From Pseudomonas sp. HR96 (GTDB taxonomy: Bacteria; Pseudomonadota; Gammaproteobacteria; Pseudomonadales; Pseudomonadaceae): a stretch of 64,000 nt of DNA. The notes below the pieces were generated by a model. That model had not been told where the DNA came from and searched no databases. It was given only the letters and a program-made list of their open reading frames with translations. The position numbers were made by a program, and so were the translations under genes. The first letter of the stretch is position 1. Every line of letters starts with the position of its first letter. The stretch lies in the NCBI RefSeq assembly GCF_034059295.1, contig NZ_CP139141.1, positions 3,021,001 to 3,085,000 on the forward strand. Direction: 5' to 3'. This document shows positions 34,674 through 49,600 of this stretch, in pieces.

Positions 34674-37600
34674 ATGAAAAGCCGGCATATCTATAGCTCA
34701 GCGATCCGTATTGCCCTGGAGCCCCGTCTGATGTTCGACGGCGCTGCGGTGGCGACCGCTGCAGCGGCGTTGACGGCCACGCCGCAACCTGCGGCCGCAC
34801 CGGCGCCCGATCATGTCGCCGACGCCACTCATCACGACGCCTTGGCGCCCCAGCATGCCAATGCTGTCACGGCCGCTACCGCGGTCGTCGACCACGGCGC
34901 AGCGCCGGCGGCTGCGGCTGACCACGCGGCCAACGCCGACACCGACACCGATGCCAATCATCTGAACCATGCACTGACCGCCACCGCCCCGGCCCAGGAA
35001 ACCGCCGAGCGCCAGGAAATCTATTTCATCGACGCCAGCCTGCCGGACCGCGCGACCCTGGTCGCCGACCTGCCGGCCCACGCCGAGATCGTCTACCTGG
35101 ACCCCAACGCCAACGGCCTGACGCAGATCGCCGACGCCCTGCAGGGCCGCAGCAACATCGACGCCATCCACATCATCACCCACGCCGCCGAAGGCGAGCT
35201 GGAGCTGGGCAATGTGGTGGTCGATAGCGCCTCGATCAAGGGCGAGTTCGCCGACGTGCTGGCCGAGATCGGCCACCACATGAGTGCCGGCGGCGACGTG
35301 CTCATCTATGGTTGCGACCTGGCCGCCGGCGCCGATGGCCAGGCCACGGTGCAGGCCCTGGCCGATGCCTTGACCGCCGACGTGGCCGCCTCCACCGACG
35401 TCACCGGTGCCGGTGGCAACTGGACCCTGGAAGATCACGTGGGCGTGATCCAGACCCAGGCCATCCATGCCGAGAACTGGAATCATGACCTGCTGCTCTC
35501 GGTGCCGACCAACGACACCGCCACCGTGGCCTACAACACCACCGGCAACATCATCAACGTACTGGCCAACGACGTCATCGTCGCCGGCGCCACGGTGTCG
35601 GTCGGTGGTGTCACCCAGCCGCTGCATGGCACCGTCAGCATCAACGCCGACAACACCCTGTCCTACAAGCCGACGGCGGGCTACACCGGCAGCGACAGCT
35701 TCCTCTACACCCTCAAGGACAGCACCGGCCTTTCCCTGGGCACCGCCACCGTCAACGTCACGGTGATCGCCGACGCCCTGCCGGTGATCCACCTGCCGAC
35801 GCTCACTACCCGTGGCGAAGACACCGTCACCACCTTCTCCAGCGCGCTGAACACCGCGATCACGGTGACCGACAGCGACACCTCGGTGGTCAAGGTGACC
35901 CTCTCCGTGCCTGCCGGCACCCTGACCCTGGCGTCCGTGGCCGGGCTCAGCTCGGTGTCGGGCAACGGCAGCACCAGCGTGGTCCTGCAAGGCACCCAGG
36001 CCACCATCAATGCCGCCATGAACGGCCTGACCTACACGCCGGTGGCCGACTACAACGGCACCGTCAACATGACCGTCAGCGCCACCGACCTGCTGGTGCC
36101 GGCCGTGACCAGCACCCTGCCGATCGTCATCACACCGGTGGCCGACACCGTCACCGATACCGTGGTCACCCCACAGAACACCCCGGCCAGTTTCAACGTG
36201 CTGGCCAACGACACCTTCGCCAACGCCGGGCGCGTCGTCACCGCCGTTGGCACCCCGGCCCATGGCACGGTGACCATCGACGCCCAGGGCAACGCGGTCT
36301 ACACCCCCACCAGCGGCTACAGCGGCAGCGACACCTTCAGCTACACCGTGACCTCGGGCGGCGTCACCGAAACCGGCACGGTCAACGTCACCACATACAT
36401 CAACTACCCGCCGGTGATCAGCGCGCCGGCCACGCAGACCTTCGCCGAAGACGCGACCAGGGTGTTCTCCACCGCCAACGGCAACGCCATCGTCGTCAGC
36501 GACGCCAATGGCGATCAGCTCACCGTGTCCCTGGCCTCGACCCACGGCAGCCTGACCCTGAGCCAGATCAGCGGCCTGACCTTCACCGTCGGCGATGGCA
36601 CCGCCGACGCCGCCATGGTCTTCAAGGGCAGCATCAGCGCGATCAACGCCGCGCTCAACGGCCTGTCGTTCTCGCCGGTGGCCGACTACAACGGCGCCGC
36701 CGCCATCAGCGTGCAGGCCAGCGACGGCATCGCCGCCGTGCAGAGCGCCAACGTAGGCCTGACCGTGACCCCGGTCGCCGACGGCGTGACCCAGACCGGC
36801 ACCACCAGCATTCTCACCCCGGTCAGCTTCACGCCATTGGCCAGCGATACCTTCGCCGCAGGTGCGGCGATCACCAGCGTTGGCAGCGCCGGCCATGGCG
36901 TGGTGACCTTCCTTGGCAACACCGTGACCTACACCCCGGCCATCGGCTTCTCCGGCACCGATACCTTCACCTACACGGTGACCTCGGGCGGCACCACCGA
37001 AACCCTGTCGATCAACGTCACCGTCGGCGACCGCCCTCCCGTGGGCACCAGCCTGGGCACCCTGGCCACCCTCGACGGCGGAGTCGTTTTGGTGCCTGCA
37101 GGACTAGCCTTCCGCGACCCGGACCTGCTCGACCTGCTGACCTACAGCGCCACCGGCCTGCCCGCCGGGCTGAGCATCGACCCGGCCACCGGCATCATCG
37201 GCGGCCTGGTCAACACCCACGCCTCCACCGTCAACGGCGGCGTGTACAACGTGGTGGTCACCGCCACCGACCTGGCCGGCCAGATCGGCACCAGCAACCT
37301 GCAGATCAGCGTGACCAACCCGGCGCCGATCCCGCTGCTGGGCCTGCAGATCGGCGGCACCCAGAACACCCTGCTGAACCTGGACATCACCGCCCTGGGC
37401 ATCATCGACCCGGACGGCGATGCCCTGCACATCACCCAGGCCTCGGCGTTGCACGGCAGCGTCGCCATCCGCGCCGACGGCTCGCTGGCCTACACGCCCA
37501 ACGCCAGCTACTTCGGCCTGGACGCCATCACCTACACCGTGGTCGACGCCGACGGTGGCAGCGCCGTGGGCACCGTGGCCGTGCTGCTGGCCGGCAACCC

Positions 37601-40600
37601 GGCATTGCCGACCCTGTCCCTGCCGAATATCCCGTTGCTGACCGAAGACACCCCGCTGATCTTCGCCAACCTGCTGGGCCAGACCCTTAGCGTCGGCGAC
37701 ATCAACGGCCAGGTGCTGGACCTGAAACTTTCGGTGCCCATCGGCACCTTCACCCTCGGTGAAACCGCCGGCCTGACCCTGGCCCAGGGCACCGGCGTCA
37801 ACGACAGCACCCTGGAAATCCGCGGCACCGTGGCCGACGTCAACGCCGCGCTGAACAGCCTTATCTACACCCCGGCGGCCGACTACAACGGCCCGGTCAA
37901 CCTGACCCTGAACCTCGGCGAACTGCTCGGCGGCATCCTCAACGTCAATGCCACCCTGCCGATCAGCATCGCCCCGGTGGCCGACATCGTCGACGACCAC
38001 GTCAACGCCACCCTGAACACCTCGGCCAGCTTCAACGTGCTGGCCAACGACAGCTTCGAAAACCCCGGCCGCGTGGTCTCCAGCTTCACCACGCCGAGCC
38101 ACGGCATGGTCACCCTCGACGCCCAGGGCAACGCCGTCTACACGCCCAACAGCAACTACCTGGGCAGCGACAGCTTCACCTACACCGTGACCTCCAACGG
38201 CACCACCGAGACCGCCACGGTGTACATCAACACCGCGCTGCCCAACTACCCGCCGACCGTCAGCATGCCCAGCGCGCAGACCAGCGCCGAGGACATCCCG
38301 GTCAGCTTCAGCACCGCCAACGGCAACGCCCTGACCGTGGCCGATGCCAACAACGACATGCTGACGGTGACCCTGGGCGTCAACCATGGCGCCCTCACGC
38401 TCGCGCAGACCACCGGCCTGACCTTCTCCAGCGGCGACGGCACGGCCGACGGCTCGATGGTCATGACAGGCAGCGCCAGCGCGATCAACGCCGCCTTGAA
38501 CGGTCTGATCTACAAACCCAGTGGCGACTACAACGGCAGCGACAGCCTGAGCCTGTCGGTCAGCGACGGCCAGGCCGTGCAAAGCTCGAGCACCGCCCTG
38601 ACCATCACCCCGGTGGCCGATGGTGTGCCCGACAGCGTGGTCACCCAGCCGCTGGTGCCGGTGACCTTCTACCCGCTGAGCAACGACACCTTCAACAACC
38701 CCAACGCCCACATCACCGGGGTCAGCGCGCCGGGGCATGGCAGCGTGCTGGTCGGCAGTGACGGCTCACTGACCTACACCCCGGCGGTCGGCTATCGCGG
38801 CAACGACACCTTCACCTACACCGTGACCAGCGGCGGCACCACCGAACAGGTGGCCGTCAGCGTCACCGTGGGCACCGAAACCCCGCCCACCAGCACCCCG
38901 CTGGGCAGCGTCACGGTCAACGACGCCGACGTGGTGGCGATCACCGCCGCCAGCGCCTTCCAGAACCACAACCTTTACGACGTGCTGCACTACAGCGCCA
39001 CCGGCCTGCCCGCCGGCCTCACCATCGACCCGCTGACCGGCATCATCGCCGGCGTGGTCAACGGCCACGCCTCGGTGCAGGCGGCCAACGGCAACTACAA
39101 CGTGGTGGTCACCGCCACCGACCTGGCCGGCAGCTCCGCCACGTCGACCCTGCAGATGCACGTCAATAACCCGGTGCCGATCACCACCCCCGGCTTGATT
39201 ACCGGCACCGAAGACATCGCGCTGCAGATCGCCGCCGTGGCCGCCGTCGACCCCGACGGCGACACCGTGACCCTGACCGGCGCCACCGCGCTGCACGGCA
39301 CGGTCGTGCTCAACGCCGACCACACCCTGACCTACACGCCGAACCTGCACTACTACGGCGCCGACACCATCACCTACTCGGTGGTGGACGCCGACGGTGG
39401 CGCGGCCACCGGGGTGATCGCGGTCAACCTGATTTCGGTACCGCACCTGCCGACCCTGACCCTGCCATCGATCCCGCTGCTGGCCGAAGACACCCCGCTG
39501 ATTTTCGCCAACCTGTTGGGCCAGAAGCTCAGCGTCGGCGACATCGATGGCCAGGTGCTGGACCTCAAGCTCTCGGTGCCCGTCGGTACCTTCACCCTCG
39601 GCACCACCGCCGGGCTGACCCTGACCCAGGGCACCGGTACCAATGACAGCACCCTGGAAGTCCACGGCAGCGTGGCGGACATCAATGCCGCGCTGAACAG
39701 CCTGGTCTACACCCCGGGCGCCGACTACAACGGCAACCTCAACATCACCGTGCAACTGGGCCAGTTGATCGGCGGCGTGCTCAACGTCAGCGCGATCCTG
39801 CCCATCGGCATCACGCCGGTGGCCGACATCGTCGACGACCACGTCACCACTGTGGCCGGTACCGCTGCTTCGTTCAACGTACTGGCCAACGACACCTTCG
39901 AAAACGCTGGCCGCGTGGTCGAGAGCTACACCACGCCGACCCATGGCATCGTCACCATCGACGTCCAGGGCAATGCTGTATACACCCCCACCAGCGGCTT
40001 CATCGGCACCGACACCTTCACCTACACGGTGCTGTCCAACACCACTCACGAGACCGCCACGGTCACCGTCACCGTGGGTGCGGCACCGGACATCGCCCCG
40101 GTGGCCACTGCCCTGCCGGCGGTCACCGCCAACGATGGCCAGGCCCTGAGCCTGGCCGTGGGCAGTGCCTTCAGCGACGCCGACGGCGACCATTTGACCT
40201 TCAGCGCCACCGGCCTGCCGGCCGGCATCGCCATCGACTCGGCCACCGGGCTGATCAGCGGCACCCTCGGCGGCCACGCCTCGGTGGCGGTGGCGAGCGG
40301 CGTCTACAGCATCGTCGTCAGCGCCGACGATGGCCGTGGCGGCGTGGTCAGCCAGCAGTTCAACCTGACCGTGCGCAACCCGGCGCCCAACGCGGTCAAC
40401 GACTCGGCCAGCACCAACGAAGACACCGCCGTCAGCGGCAACGTGCTGAGCAACGACAGCGATCCGGACGGCGACAGCCTCAGCGTGGTCACCACCCCGG
40501 TGCAGGCGCCGGCCCACGGGCAACTGGTGCTCAATGCCAACGGCACCTTCACCTACACGCCCAATGCCAACTACAACGGCAGCGACAGCTTCACCTATCG

Positions 40601-43600
40601 CGTGGTCGACAGCGACGGCGGCTCCTCGGTGGCCAGCGTGTCGATCGCCATCGCCGCGGTCAACGACGTGCCTACCGCCAATACCGCCATCGGCACCCAG
40701 GCCGGCGTCGACGGCGCAGCGTTCAACCTCGACGTGTCCAGCCACTTCAGCGACGTCGACGGCGACACCTTGCACTACACCGCCAGCGGCTTGCCGAGCG
40801 GCCTGAGCATCAACGATGCGGGGATCATCAGCGGCACCCTGGCCAGCAACGCCTCGACCCACAGCCCGAACAACAACGGCGTGTACAACGTCAGCGTGCT
40901 GGTCAGCGACGGCAATGGCGGCACGGTCACCCAGAGCTTCGAACTGGACGTGAGCAATCCACCGCCGGTGACCGCCAACGTCAGCCTGACCACCGCCGAG
41001 AACGTCGTCTTGACCGGCAACCTGGTGGCCAGCGACCTGGACCACGACGCCCTGACCTTCAGCGTCGCCCAAGGCCCGGCCCACGGCAGCCTGACCGTCA
41101 ACGCCGACGGCAGCTACAGCTACTCCCCGAGCGCCTACTACCACGGCAGCGACAGCTTCACCTACCAGGTGCGCGACAGCGATGGCGGCATCGCCACCGC
41201 CGTGGCTTCGATCACCGTGACCCCGGTCAACCATGCGCCGACGGCGGTCAACGACAGCGTGACCACCGCCGAAGACACCGCCGTCACCGTCAACGTGCTG
41301 GCCAACGACAGCGACGTGGATGGCGACAGCCTGGCCGTGACCGCCGCCAGCGCCGGCCACGGCAGCGTGGTGATCAACCCCAACGGCACGCTCACCTACA
41401 CCCCGAACGCCGACTACAACGGCACCGACACCATTGCCTACACCGTTCGAGACCCCAGCGGCCTGACCGCCAGCGCCAGCGTCGCCGTGACCATCACCCC
41501 GGTCAACGACGCGCCGGTGGTGACCTCGAGCATCGCCGCCCAGGCCGGCAACGACAGCACCGCCGTGACCGTCGCCACTGCCAGCCACTTCAGCGACGTC
41601 GACGGCGACACCCTGGCCTACAGTGTGGCCGGCCTGCCGGCGGGCCTGGCCATCGACGCGAGTACTGGCATCATCAGCGGTACCCTGGGCAGCAGTGCCT
41701 CCACCGGCGGCCCCAACCACGATGGCAACTACACCATCACCGTCACGGCCACCGACCCGAGCGGCACGGCGGTCAGCACCAGCTTTGCCTTCAGCGCGTC
41801 GAACCCGGCACCGACCACCGGTGGCGCAACCGTCACCACCAACGAAGACACCCGGATCAGCGGCACCCTGGTGGCCAACGACGTCGACGGCGACGCCCTG
41901 ACCTTCAGCGCCACCCAGGCCCCGGCCCATGGCAGCGTGGTGGTCAACGCCGACGGCAGCTTCACCTACACCCCGGCGGCCAACTACAACGGCGTCGACA
42001 GTTTCACCTATCAGGTCCGCGACGCCGACGGCGGCATCGCCAGCGCGGTGGTCAGCATCAACGTGACCCCGGTCAACGACGCGCCGACTGCCACCGCCAT
42101 CGGCACCCAGACCGCCGCCGACGCCACCGCCGTCAGCTTCGGCGTGGCCAGCCATTTCAGCGACGTCGAGGGCGACACCCTGCGCTACAGCGTCAGCGGC
42201 CTGCCCACGGGCCTGGCCATCGACCCGGCCACCGGCATCATCAGCGGCACCCTGGGCAGCAGCGCCTCCACCGGCAGCGCCAACCACGACGGCAGCTACA
42301 GCGTCACGGTCAGCGCCGACGATGGCAACGGCGGCACGGTCAGCACGACCTTCGCCCTGATCGTCAGCAACCCGGCGCCGACCACCGCCGGCGCCAGCTT
42401 CAGCACCGCCGAAGGCGTGCCGCTGAGCGGCGCCTTGAGCGCCAGCGACGTCGATGGCGACGCCCTGACCTTCAGCGCCACGCAGGTGCCGGCCCACGGC
42501 CTGCTGACCCTCAATGGCGACGGCACCTTCACCTACACTCCGGCGGCGCATTACAGCGGCGCCGATTCGTTCACCTACCAGGTGCGCGACGCCGATGGCG
42601 GCATCGCCATCGGCGTGGTCACCCTCAACGTTACCGACAACCCGCCCACCACGACGCCGATCGGCACCCAGGTGGCCAACGACAGCAGCACGGTGAACAT
42701 CAACGCCGCCAGCCACTTCAGCGACGTCGACGGCGACATCTTGAGCTACAGCGCCAGCGGCTTGCCCAGCGGCCTGTCGATCGACCCGGCCAGCGGCCTG
42801 ATCACCGGCAGCCTGGGTTCCAGCGCCTCCACCGGTGGCATCAACCATGACGGCGTCTACAGCATCACCGTACAGGCCGACGACGGCCACGGCGGCACGG
42901 TCAGCCAGGTGTTCAACCTGGCGGTGAGCAACCCGGCCCCGACCACCAATGCCGCCAGCTTCAGCACCGGCGAGAACACCGCCGTCAGCGGTGCGCTGCT
43001 GGCCACTGACATCGATGGCGACGCCCTGACCTTCAGCCCGCTGCAAGCCCCGGCCCATGGTGGCCTGAGCCTGAACAGCGACGGCACCTTCACCTACACC
43101 CCGGCGGCCAACTTCCATGGCGTCGACAGCTTCACCTATCAGGTGCGCGACGCCGACGGCGGCATTGCCACCGCCGTGGTCACCCTCAACGTCAACGACG
43201 CGCCGACCACCACGCCGATCGGCACACAGGCCGCCAACGACAGCGCTGCGGTCAGCATCGACGCGGCCAGCCATTTCAGCGACACCAATGGCGACAGCCT
43301 GACCTATTCGGTCAACGGCCTGCCCGCCGGCCTGAGCTTCAATACCGCCACCGGCCTGATCAGCGGAACCCTGGGCAGCAGCGCCTCTACTGGCGGGGCC
43401 AACCACGACGGGGTCTACGCCATCACCGTCACCGCCAGCGATGGCAACGGCGGCACGGTCAGCCAGACCTTCAACCTCGACGTCAGCAACCCGGCGCCGA
43501 CCACGGCCAACAGCAGCTTCAGCACTGGCGAGAACACGGCGCTCAGCGGCGCTTTGGTGGCCACCGACGTCGACGGCGACGCGTTGACTTTCAGCACCAT

Positions 43601-46600
43601 GCAAGCCCCGGCCAACGGTAACCTCACGCTCAATGCCAATGGCAGCTTCACCTACACCCCGGTGGCCAACTTCCATGGCACCGACAGCTTCACCTACCAG
43701 GTCCGCGATGCCGACGGCGGCATCGCCACGGCCGTGGTCACCCTCAACGTCAACGACGCGCCGACCACCACGCCGATCGCCACCCAGACCGCCAACGACA
43801 GCGCGACCGTGACTATCGACACGGCCAGCCATTTCAGCGACGCCAACGGCGACACCTTGACCTACAGCGTCAGCGGCCTGCCTGCGGGGCTCGCCATCGA
43901 CGCCAGCACCGGCATGATCACCGGCACCCTGGGCAGCAGCGCGTCCACCGGCGGGGCCAACCATGACGGCGTCTACGCCATCACCGTCAGTGCCAGCGAC
44001 GGCAATGGCGGCACGGTCAGCCAGACCTTCGCCCTGGACGTCAGCAACCCCGCACCGACGACCCCAGGCGCGAACCTGTCGACCATCCAGAACATCGCCG
44101 TCAGCGGCACCCTGCAGGCCAACGACGTCGACGGCGACGCCTTGAGCTTCAGCACCTCCCAGGCCCCGGCCCACGGTGCGTTGGTACTCAACAACGACGG
44201 CACCTTCACCTACACCCCGGCCAGCGGCTACACCGGCACCGACAGTTTCACCTACCAGGTGCGCGACGCCGACGGCGGCCTGGCCAGTGCCGTGGTCACA
44301 GTGCGTATCGGCCTGCCCAACGAGGCCCCGGTGACCACGCCGGTCGGCATCCAAGTGGCCAACGACAGCACCAGCGTGGCGATCAACGCCGGCATCCACT
44401 TCAGCGATGCGGACGGCGACACCCTCAGCTACAGCGTCAGCGGCCTGCCCAGTGGCCTGGTCTTTGACGCCAGCAGCGGTCTGATCAGCGGCAACCTGGG
44501 CAGCAGCGCCTCCAGCGGTGGCCCCAACCACGACGGCGTCTACGCCATCACCGTGACCGCCAACGACGGCCACGGCGGCACGGTCAGCCAGACCTTCGAC
44601 CTGGACGTCAGCAACCCGGTGCCGACCACCGCCAACGCCGCCTTCAGCACCGGTGAAAACGTCGCCGTCAGCGGCGCCCTTCTGGCCAGCGACGCCGACG
44701 GCGACGCGCTGACTTTCAGCGCCCTGCAGAACCCGGCGCACGGCAGCCTGACGGTCAACGCCGACGGCACCTTTATCTATACGCCGGCGCTCAATTTCCA
44801 CGGCAGCGACAGCTTCACCTACCAGGTGCGCGACGCCGACGGCGGCATCGCCACCGCCACCGTCGCGCTCAACGTCAACGACGCGCCGACCACCACACCC
44901 ATCGGCACCGTGACCGCCAACGATGGCAGCGCGGTGAGCATCGATACCGCCAGCCACTTCAGCGACGCCAACGGCGACAGCCTCAGCTACAGCGCCAGCG
45001 GCCTGCCGACGGGCCTGAGCATCGACGCCAGCACCGGTTTAATCACCGGCATCCTGGGCAGCAGCGCCTCGGCCGGCGGCCCGAACAACAGCGGCGTGTA
45101 CCCGATCACCATCACCGCCGACGACGGCCATGGCGGCGTGATCAGCCAGACCTTCGGCCTGGACGTCAGCAACACCTTGCCGACCAGCGCCAACGCAAGC
45201 TTCACCACCCCGCAAAACACAGCGGTCAACGCCACCCTGGTGGCCAACGACGCCGATGGCGACGCCCTGACCTTCAGCACCATCCAGGGCCCGGCCAACG
45301 GCACCCTCAACCTCAACGCCAACGGCACCTTCACCTACACCCCGGCGGCCAACTTCCATGGCACCGACAGCTTCACTTACCAGGTGCGTGACGCCGACGG
45401 CGGGACCGTCAGCGCTGTTGTCTCGCTGAATGTGAATGACGCGCCGACCACAACGCCGATTGGCACTCAAGCCGCCAACGACAGCGCAGCCGTCACGATC
45501 GACGTGGCCAGCCACTTCGCCGACGTCAACGGTGACGGCCTGACCTATGCGGTCACCGGTCTGCCAAACGGTCTGGCCTTCAACCCAGCAACGGGCCTGA
45601 TCACCGGCACCCTGGGTTCAAGCGCCTCGGCTGGCGGCCCGAACAACGACGGCATCTACGCCATCACCGTGAGCGCCAACGACGGTCACGGCGGCGTGGT
45701 CAGCCAGACGTTCAATCTGGACGTCAGCAATCCAGCGCCAACCACCAGTGGCGCCAGCTTCACCACTGGCGAAAACACGGCCATCAGCGGTGCGCTTGTG
45801 GCCAGCGACGTCGACGGCGACGCTCTGACCTTCAGCGCCACCCAGGCGCCGGCGCACGGCGGCCTGCTGCTCAACGCCGACGGCACCTTCACTTACACCC
45901 CGGCAGCCAACTTCCATGGCGCCGACAGCTTCACCTACCAGGTGCGTGATGCCGACGGCGGCATCGCCACCGCCGTGGTCAACCTTAACGTCAACGATGC
46001 GCCGACCACCACGCCAATCGGCACTCAAACCGCAAACGACAGCGCCGCAGTCACTATCGACGTGGCCAGCCACTTCGCCGATGTAAACGGTGACGGCCTG
46101 ACCTATGCGGTCACCGGTCTGCCAAACGGCCTGGCCTTCAACCCAGCAACTGGCCTGATCACTGGCACCCTGGGTTCAAGCGCCTCGGCCGGCGGCCCGA
46201 ACAACGACGGCGTCTACGCCATCACCGTGACCGCCAACGACGGCCACGGCGGCACCGTCAGCCAGACCTTCAACCTCGATGCCACCAACCCGGCACCGAC
46301 CAGCAGCAATTCGTCGTTCACCACGCCGGAGAACACCGCCATCAGCGGCGCACTGGTGGCCAACGACGTCGACGGCGATGCCCTGACTTTCACCGCCACT
46401 CAGCAACCGGCCAACGGCACCCTGGTGCTGAACGCCAACGGCACCTTCACCTACACCCCGGCAGCCAACTTCCATGGCTCGGACAGCTTTACTTACCAAG
46501 TCCGGGATGCGGATGGCGGGACCGTCACAGCTATTGTCTCGCTGAATGTGAACGACGCGCCGACCACCACGCCGATTGGCACCCAGACCGCCAACGACAG

Positions 46601-49600
46601 CACCACGGTCAGCATCAACGTCCCAAGTCACTTCGCCGACGCCAACGGTGATGCGCTTACCTATTCGGTCACTGGCTTGCCCAATGGCTTGACCTTCGAT
46701 CCGGCCACCGGCCTGATCGCTGGCACCCTGGGCAGCAGCGCCTCGGCCGGTGGCCCGAACAACGATGGCATCTACGCCATCACCGTGACCGCCAACGACG
46801 GCCACGGCGGCACCGTCAGCCAGACCTTCAACCTCGATGCCACCAACCCGGCACCGACCAGCAGCAATTCGTCGTTCACCACGCCAGAGAACACCGCCAT
46901 CACCGGGGCCTTGGTGGCAAACGACGCCGACGGCGATGCTCTAACTTTCAGCGCCACTCAGCAGCCTGCCAACGGCACCTTGGTGTTGAACGCCAACGGC
47001 ACTTTCACCTACACCCCGGCGGCCAACTTCCATGGCACCGACAGCTTTACTTATCAGGTCCGCGATGCGGATGGTGGGACCGTCACTGCTGTTGTTTCGC
47101 TGAATGTCAACGACGCACCGACCACCACGCCAATCGGCACCCAAACCGCCAACGACAGCACCACGATCAGCATCAACATCCCAACTTACTTCGCCGACAC
47201 GAACGGTGATGCGCTGACCTATTCGGTCACTGGCTTGCCAAACGGCTTGACCTTCGATCCGGCCACCGGCCTGATCGCTGGCACCCTGGGCTCAAGCGCC
47301 TCGGCTGGCGGCCCGAACAACGACGGCATCTACGCCATCACCGTGACGGCGAATGACGGCCACGGCGGCACCGTGAGCCAGACCTTCAACCTCGACGCCA
47401 CCAACCCGGTGCCGACCAGCGGCAATTCGTCGTTCACCACGCCGGAGAACACCGCCATCAGCGGCGCACTGGTGGCCAACGACATCGACGGCGATGCGCT
47501 GACTTTTACCGCCACTCAGCAACCGGCCCACGGCACCTTGGTGTTGAACGCCAACGGCACTTTCACCTACACCCCGGCCGCTAACTTCCATGGCACCGAT
47601 AGCTTCACCTATCAAGTCCGGGATGCGGATGGTGGGACCGTCACAGCTATTGTCTCGCTGAATGTGAACGACGCGCCGACCACCACGCCGATTGGCACCC
47701 AAACCGCAAATGACAGCACCACGATCAGCATCAACGTGCCAAGCCACTTCGCCGACACCAACGGTGATGCGCTGACCTATTCGGTTACTGGCTTGCCCAA
47801 CGGCCTGACTTTCGATCCAGCCACCGGCCTGATCGCCGGCACCCTCGGCAGCAGCGCCTCGGCGGGCGGCCCAAACAACGACGGCATCTACGCCATCACC
47901 GTGACGGCGAATGACGGACACGGCGGCACCGTTAGCCAGACCTTCAACCTCGACGCCACCAACCCGGCGCCGACCAGCAGCAATTCGTCGTTCACCACGC
48001 CTGAAAACACTGCCATCAGCGGCGCCTTGGTCGCCAACGACGTCGACGGCGATGCCCTGACTTTCAGCGCCACTCAGCAGCCAGCCAACGGCACCCTGGT
48101 GCTGAACGCCAACGGCACCTTCACCTATACCCCGGCGGCCAACTTCCATGGCTCGGACAGCTTTACTTACCAAGTCCGGGATGCGGATGGCGGGACCGTC
48201 ACAGCTATTGTCTCGCTGAATGTGAACGACGCGCCGACCACCACGCCGATTGGCACCCAGACCGCCAACGACAGCACCACGATCAGCATCAACATCCCAA
48301 CTTACTTCGCCGACACGAACGGTGATGCGCTGACCTATTCGGTCACTGGCTTGCCAAACGGCTTGACCTTCGATCCGGCCACCGGCCTGATCGGTGGCAC
48401 CCTGGGCTCAAGCGCCTCGGCTGGCGGCCCGAACAACGACGGCATCTACGCCATCACCGTGACGGCGAATGACGGCCATGGCGGCACCGTCAGCCAGACC
48501 TTCAACCTCGATGCCACCAACCCGGCGCCGACCAGCAGCAATTCGTCGTTCACCACGCCTGAAAACACTGCCATCAGCGGCGCCTTGGTCGCCAACGACG
48601 TCGACGGCGATGCCCTGACTTTCAGCGCCACTCAGCAGCCAGCCAACGGCACCCTGGTGCTGAACGCCAACGGCACCTTCACCTATACCCCGGCGGCCAA
48701 CTTCCATGGCACCGATAGCTTCACCTATCAAGTCCGGGATGCGGATGGTGGGACCGTCACAGCTATTGTCTCGCTGAATGTGAACGACGCGCCGACCACC
48801 ACGCCAATCGGCACTCAAGCCGCCAACGACAGCGCTGCAGTCACTATCGACGTGGCCAGCCACTTCGCCGACGTGAACGGTGACGGCCTGACCTATGTGG
48901 TCACCGGTCTGCCAAACGGCCTGGCCTTCAACCCAGCAACGGGCCTGATCACCGGCACCCTCGGCAGCAGCGCCTCGGCTGGCGGCCCAAACAACGACGG
49001 CATCTACGCCATTACCGTAACTGCCAACGACGGCCACGGCGGCACCGTAAGCCAGACCTTCAACCTCGACGCCACCAACCCGGCGCCGACCAGCAGCAAT
49101 TCGTCGTTCACCACGCCTGAAAACACCGCCATCAGCGGCGCTTTGGTCGCCAACGACGTCGACGGCGATGCCCTGAGTTTCACCGCCACTCAGCAACCCG
49201 CCAACGGCACTCTGGTGCTGAATGCCAACGGCACCTTCACCTACACCCCGGCCGCCAACTTCCATGGCGCGGACAGCTTCACCTATCAGGTGCGGGACGC
49301 TGACGGCGGGACCGTCACGGCAGTCGTGAGCCTCAACGTCAACGACGCACCGACCACCACGCCAATCGGCACCCAAGCGGCCAACGACAGCGCGACGGTC
49401 AGCATCGACGCCGCCAGCCACTTCAGCGACGCCAACGGCGATGCCCTGACCTATAGCGTCAACGGCCTGCCCAATGGCCTGGAAATCAACGCCGTCAGCG
49501 GCCTGATCAGTGGCACCCTGGGCAGCAGCGCCTCGGCCGGCGGCCCAAACAACGACGGCATCTACGCCATCACCGTCACCGCCAACGACGGTCACGGCGG

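Noticed and set aside
38766..44957. Antisense open frame of 2063 codons inside the giant gene (others: 48408-53084, 34698-36896, 37104-38738)
   Set aside because: They arise because the repetitive sense codons rarely use TTA, CTA or TCA. The translations are low-complexity Gly/Val/Ala/Arg repeats that mirror the sense repeats.
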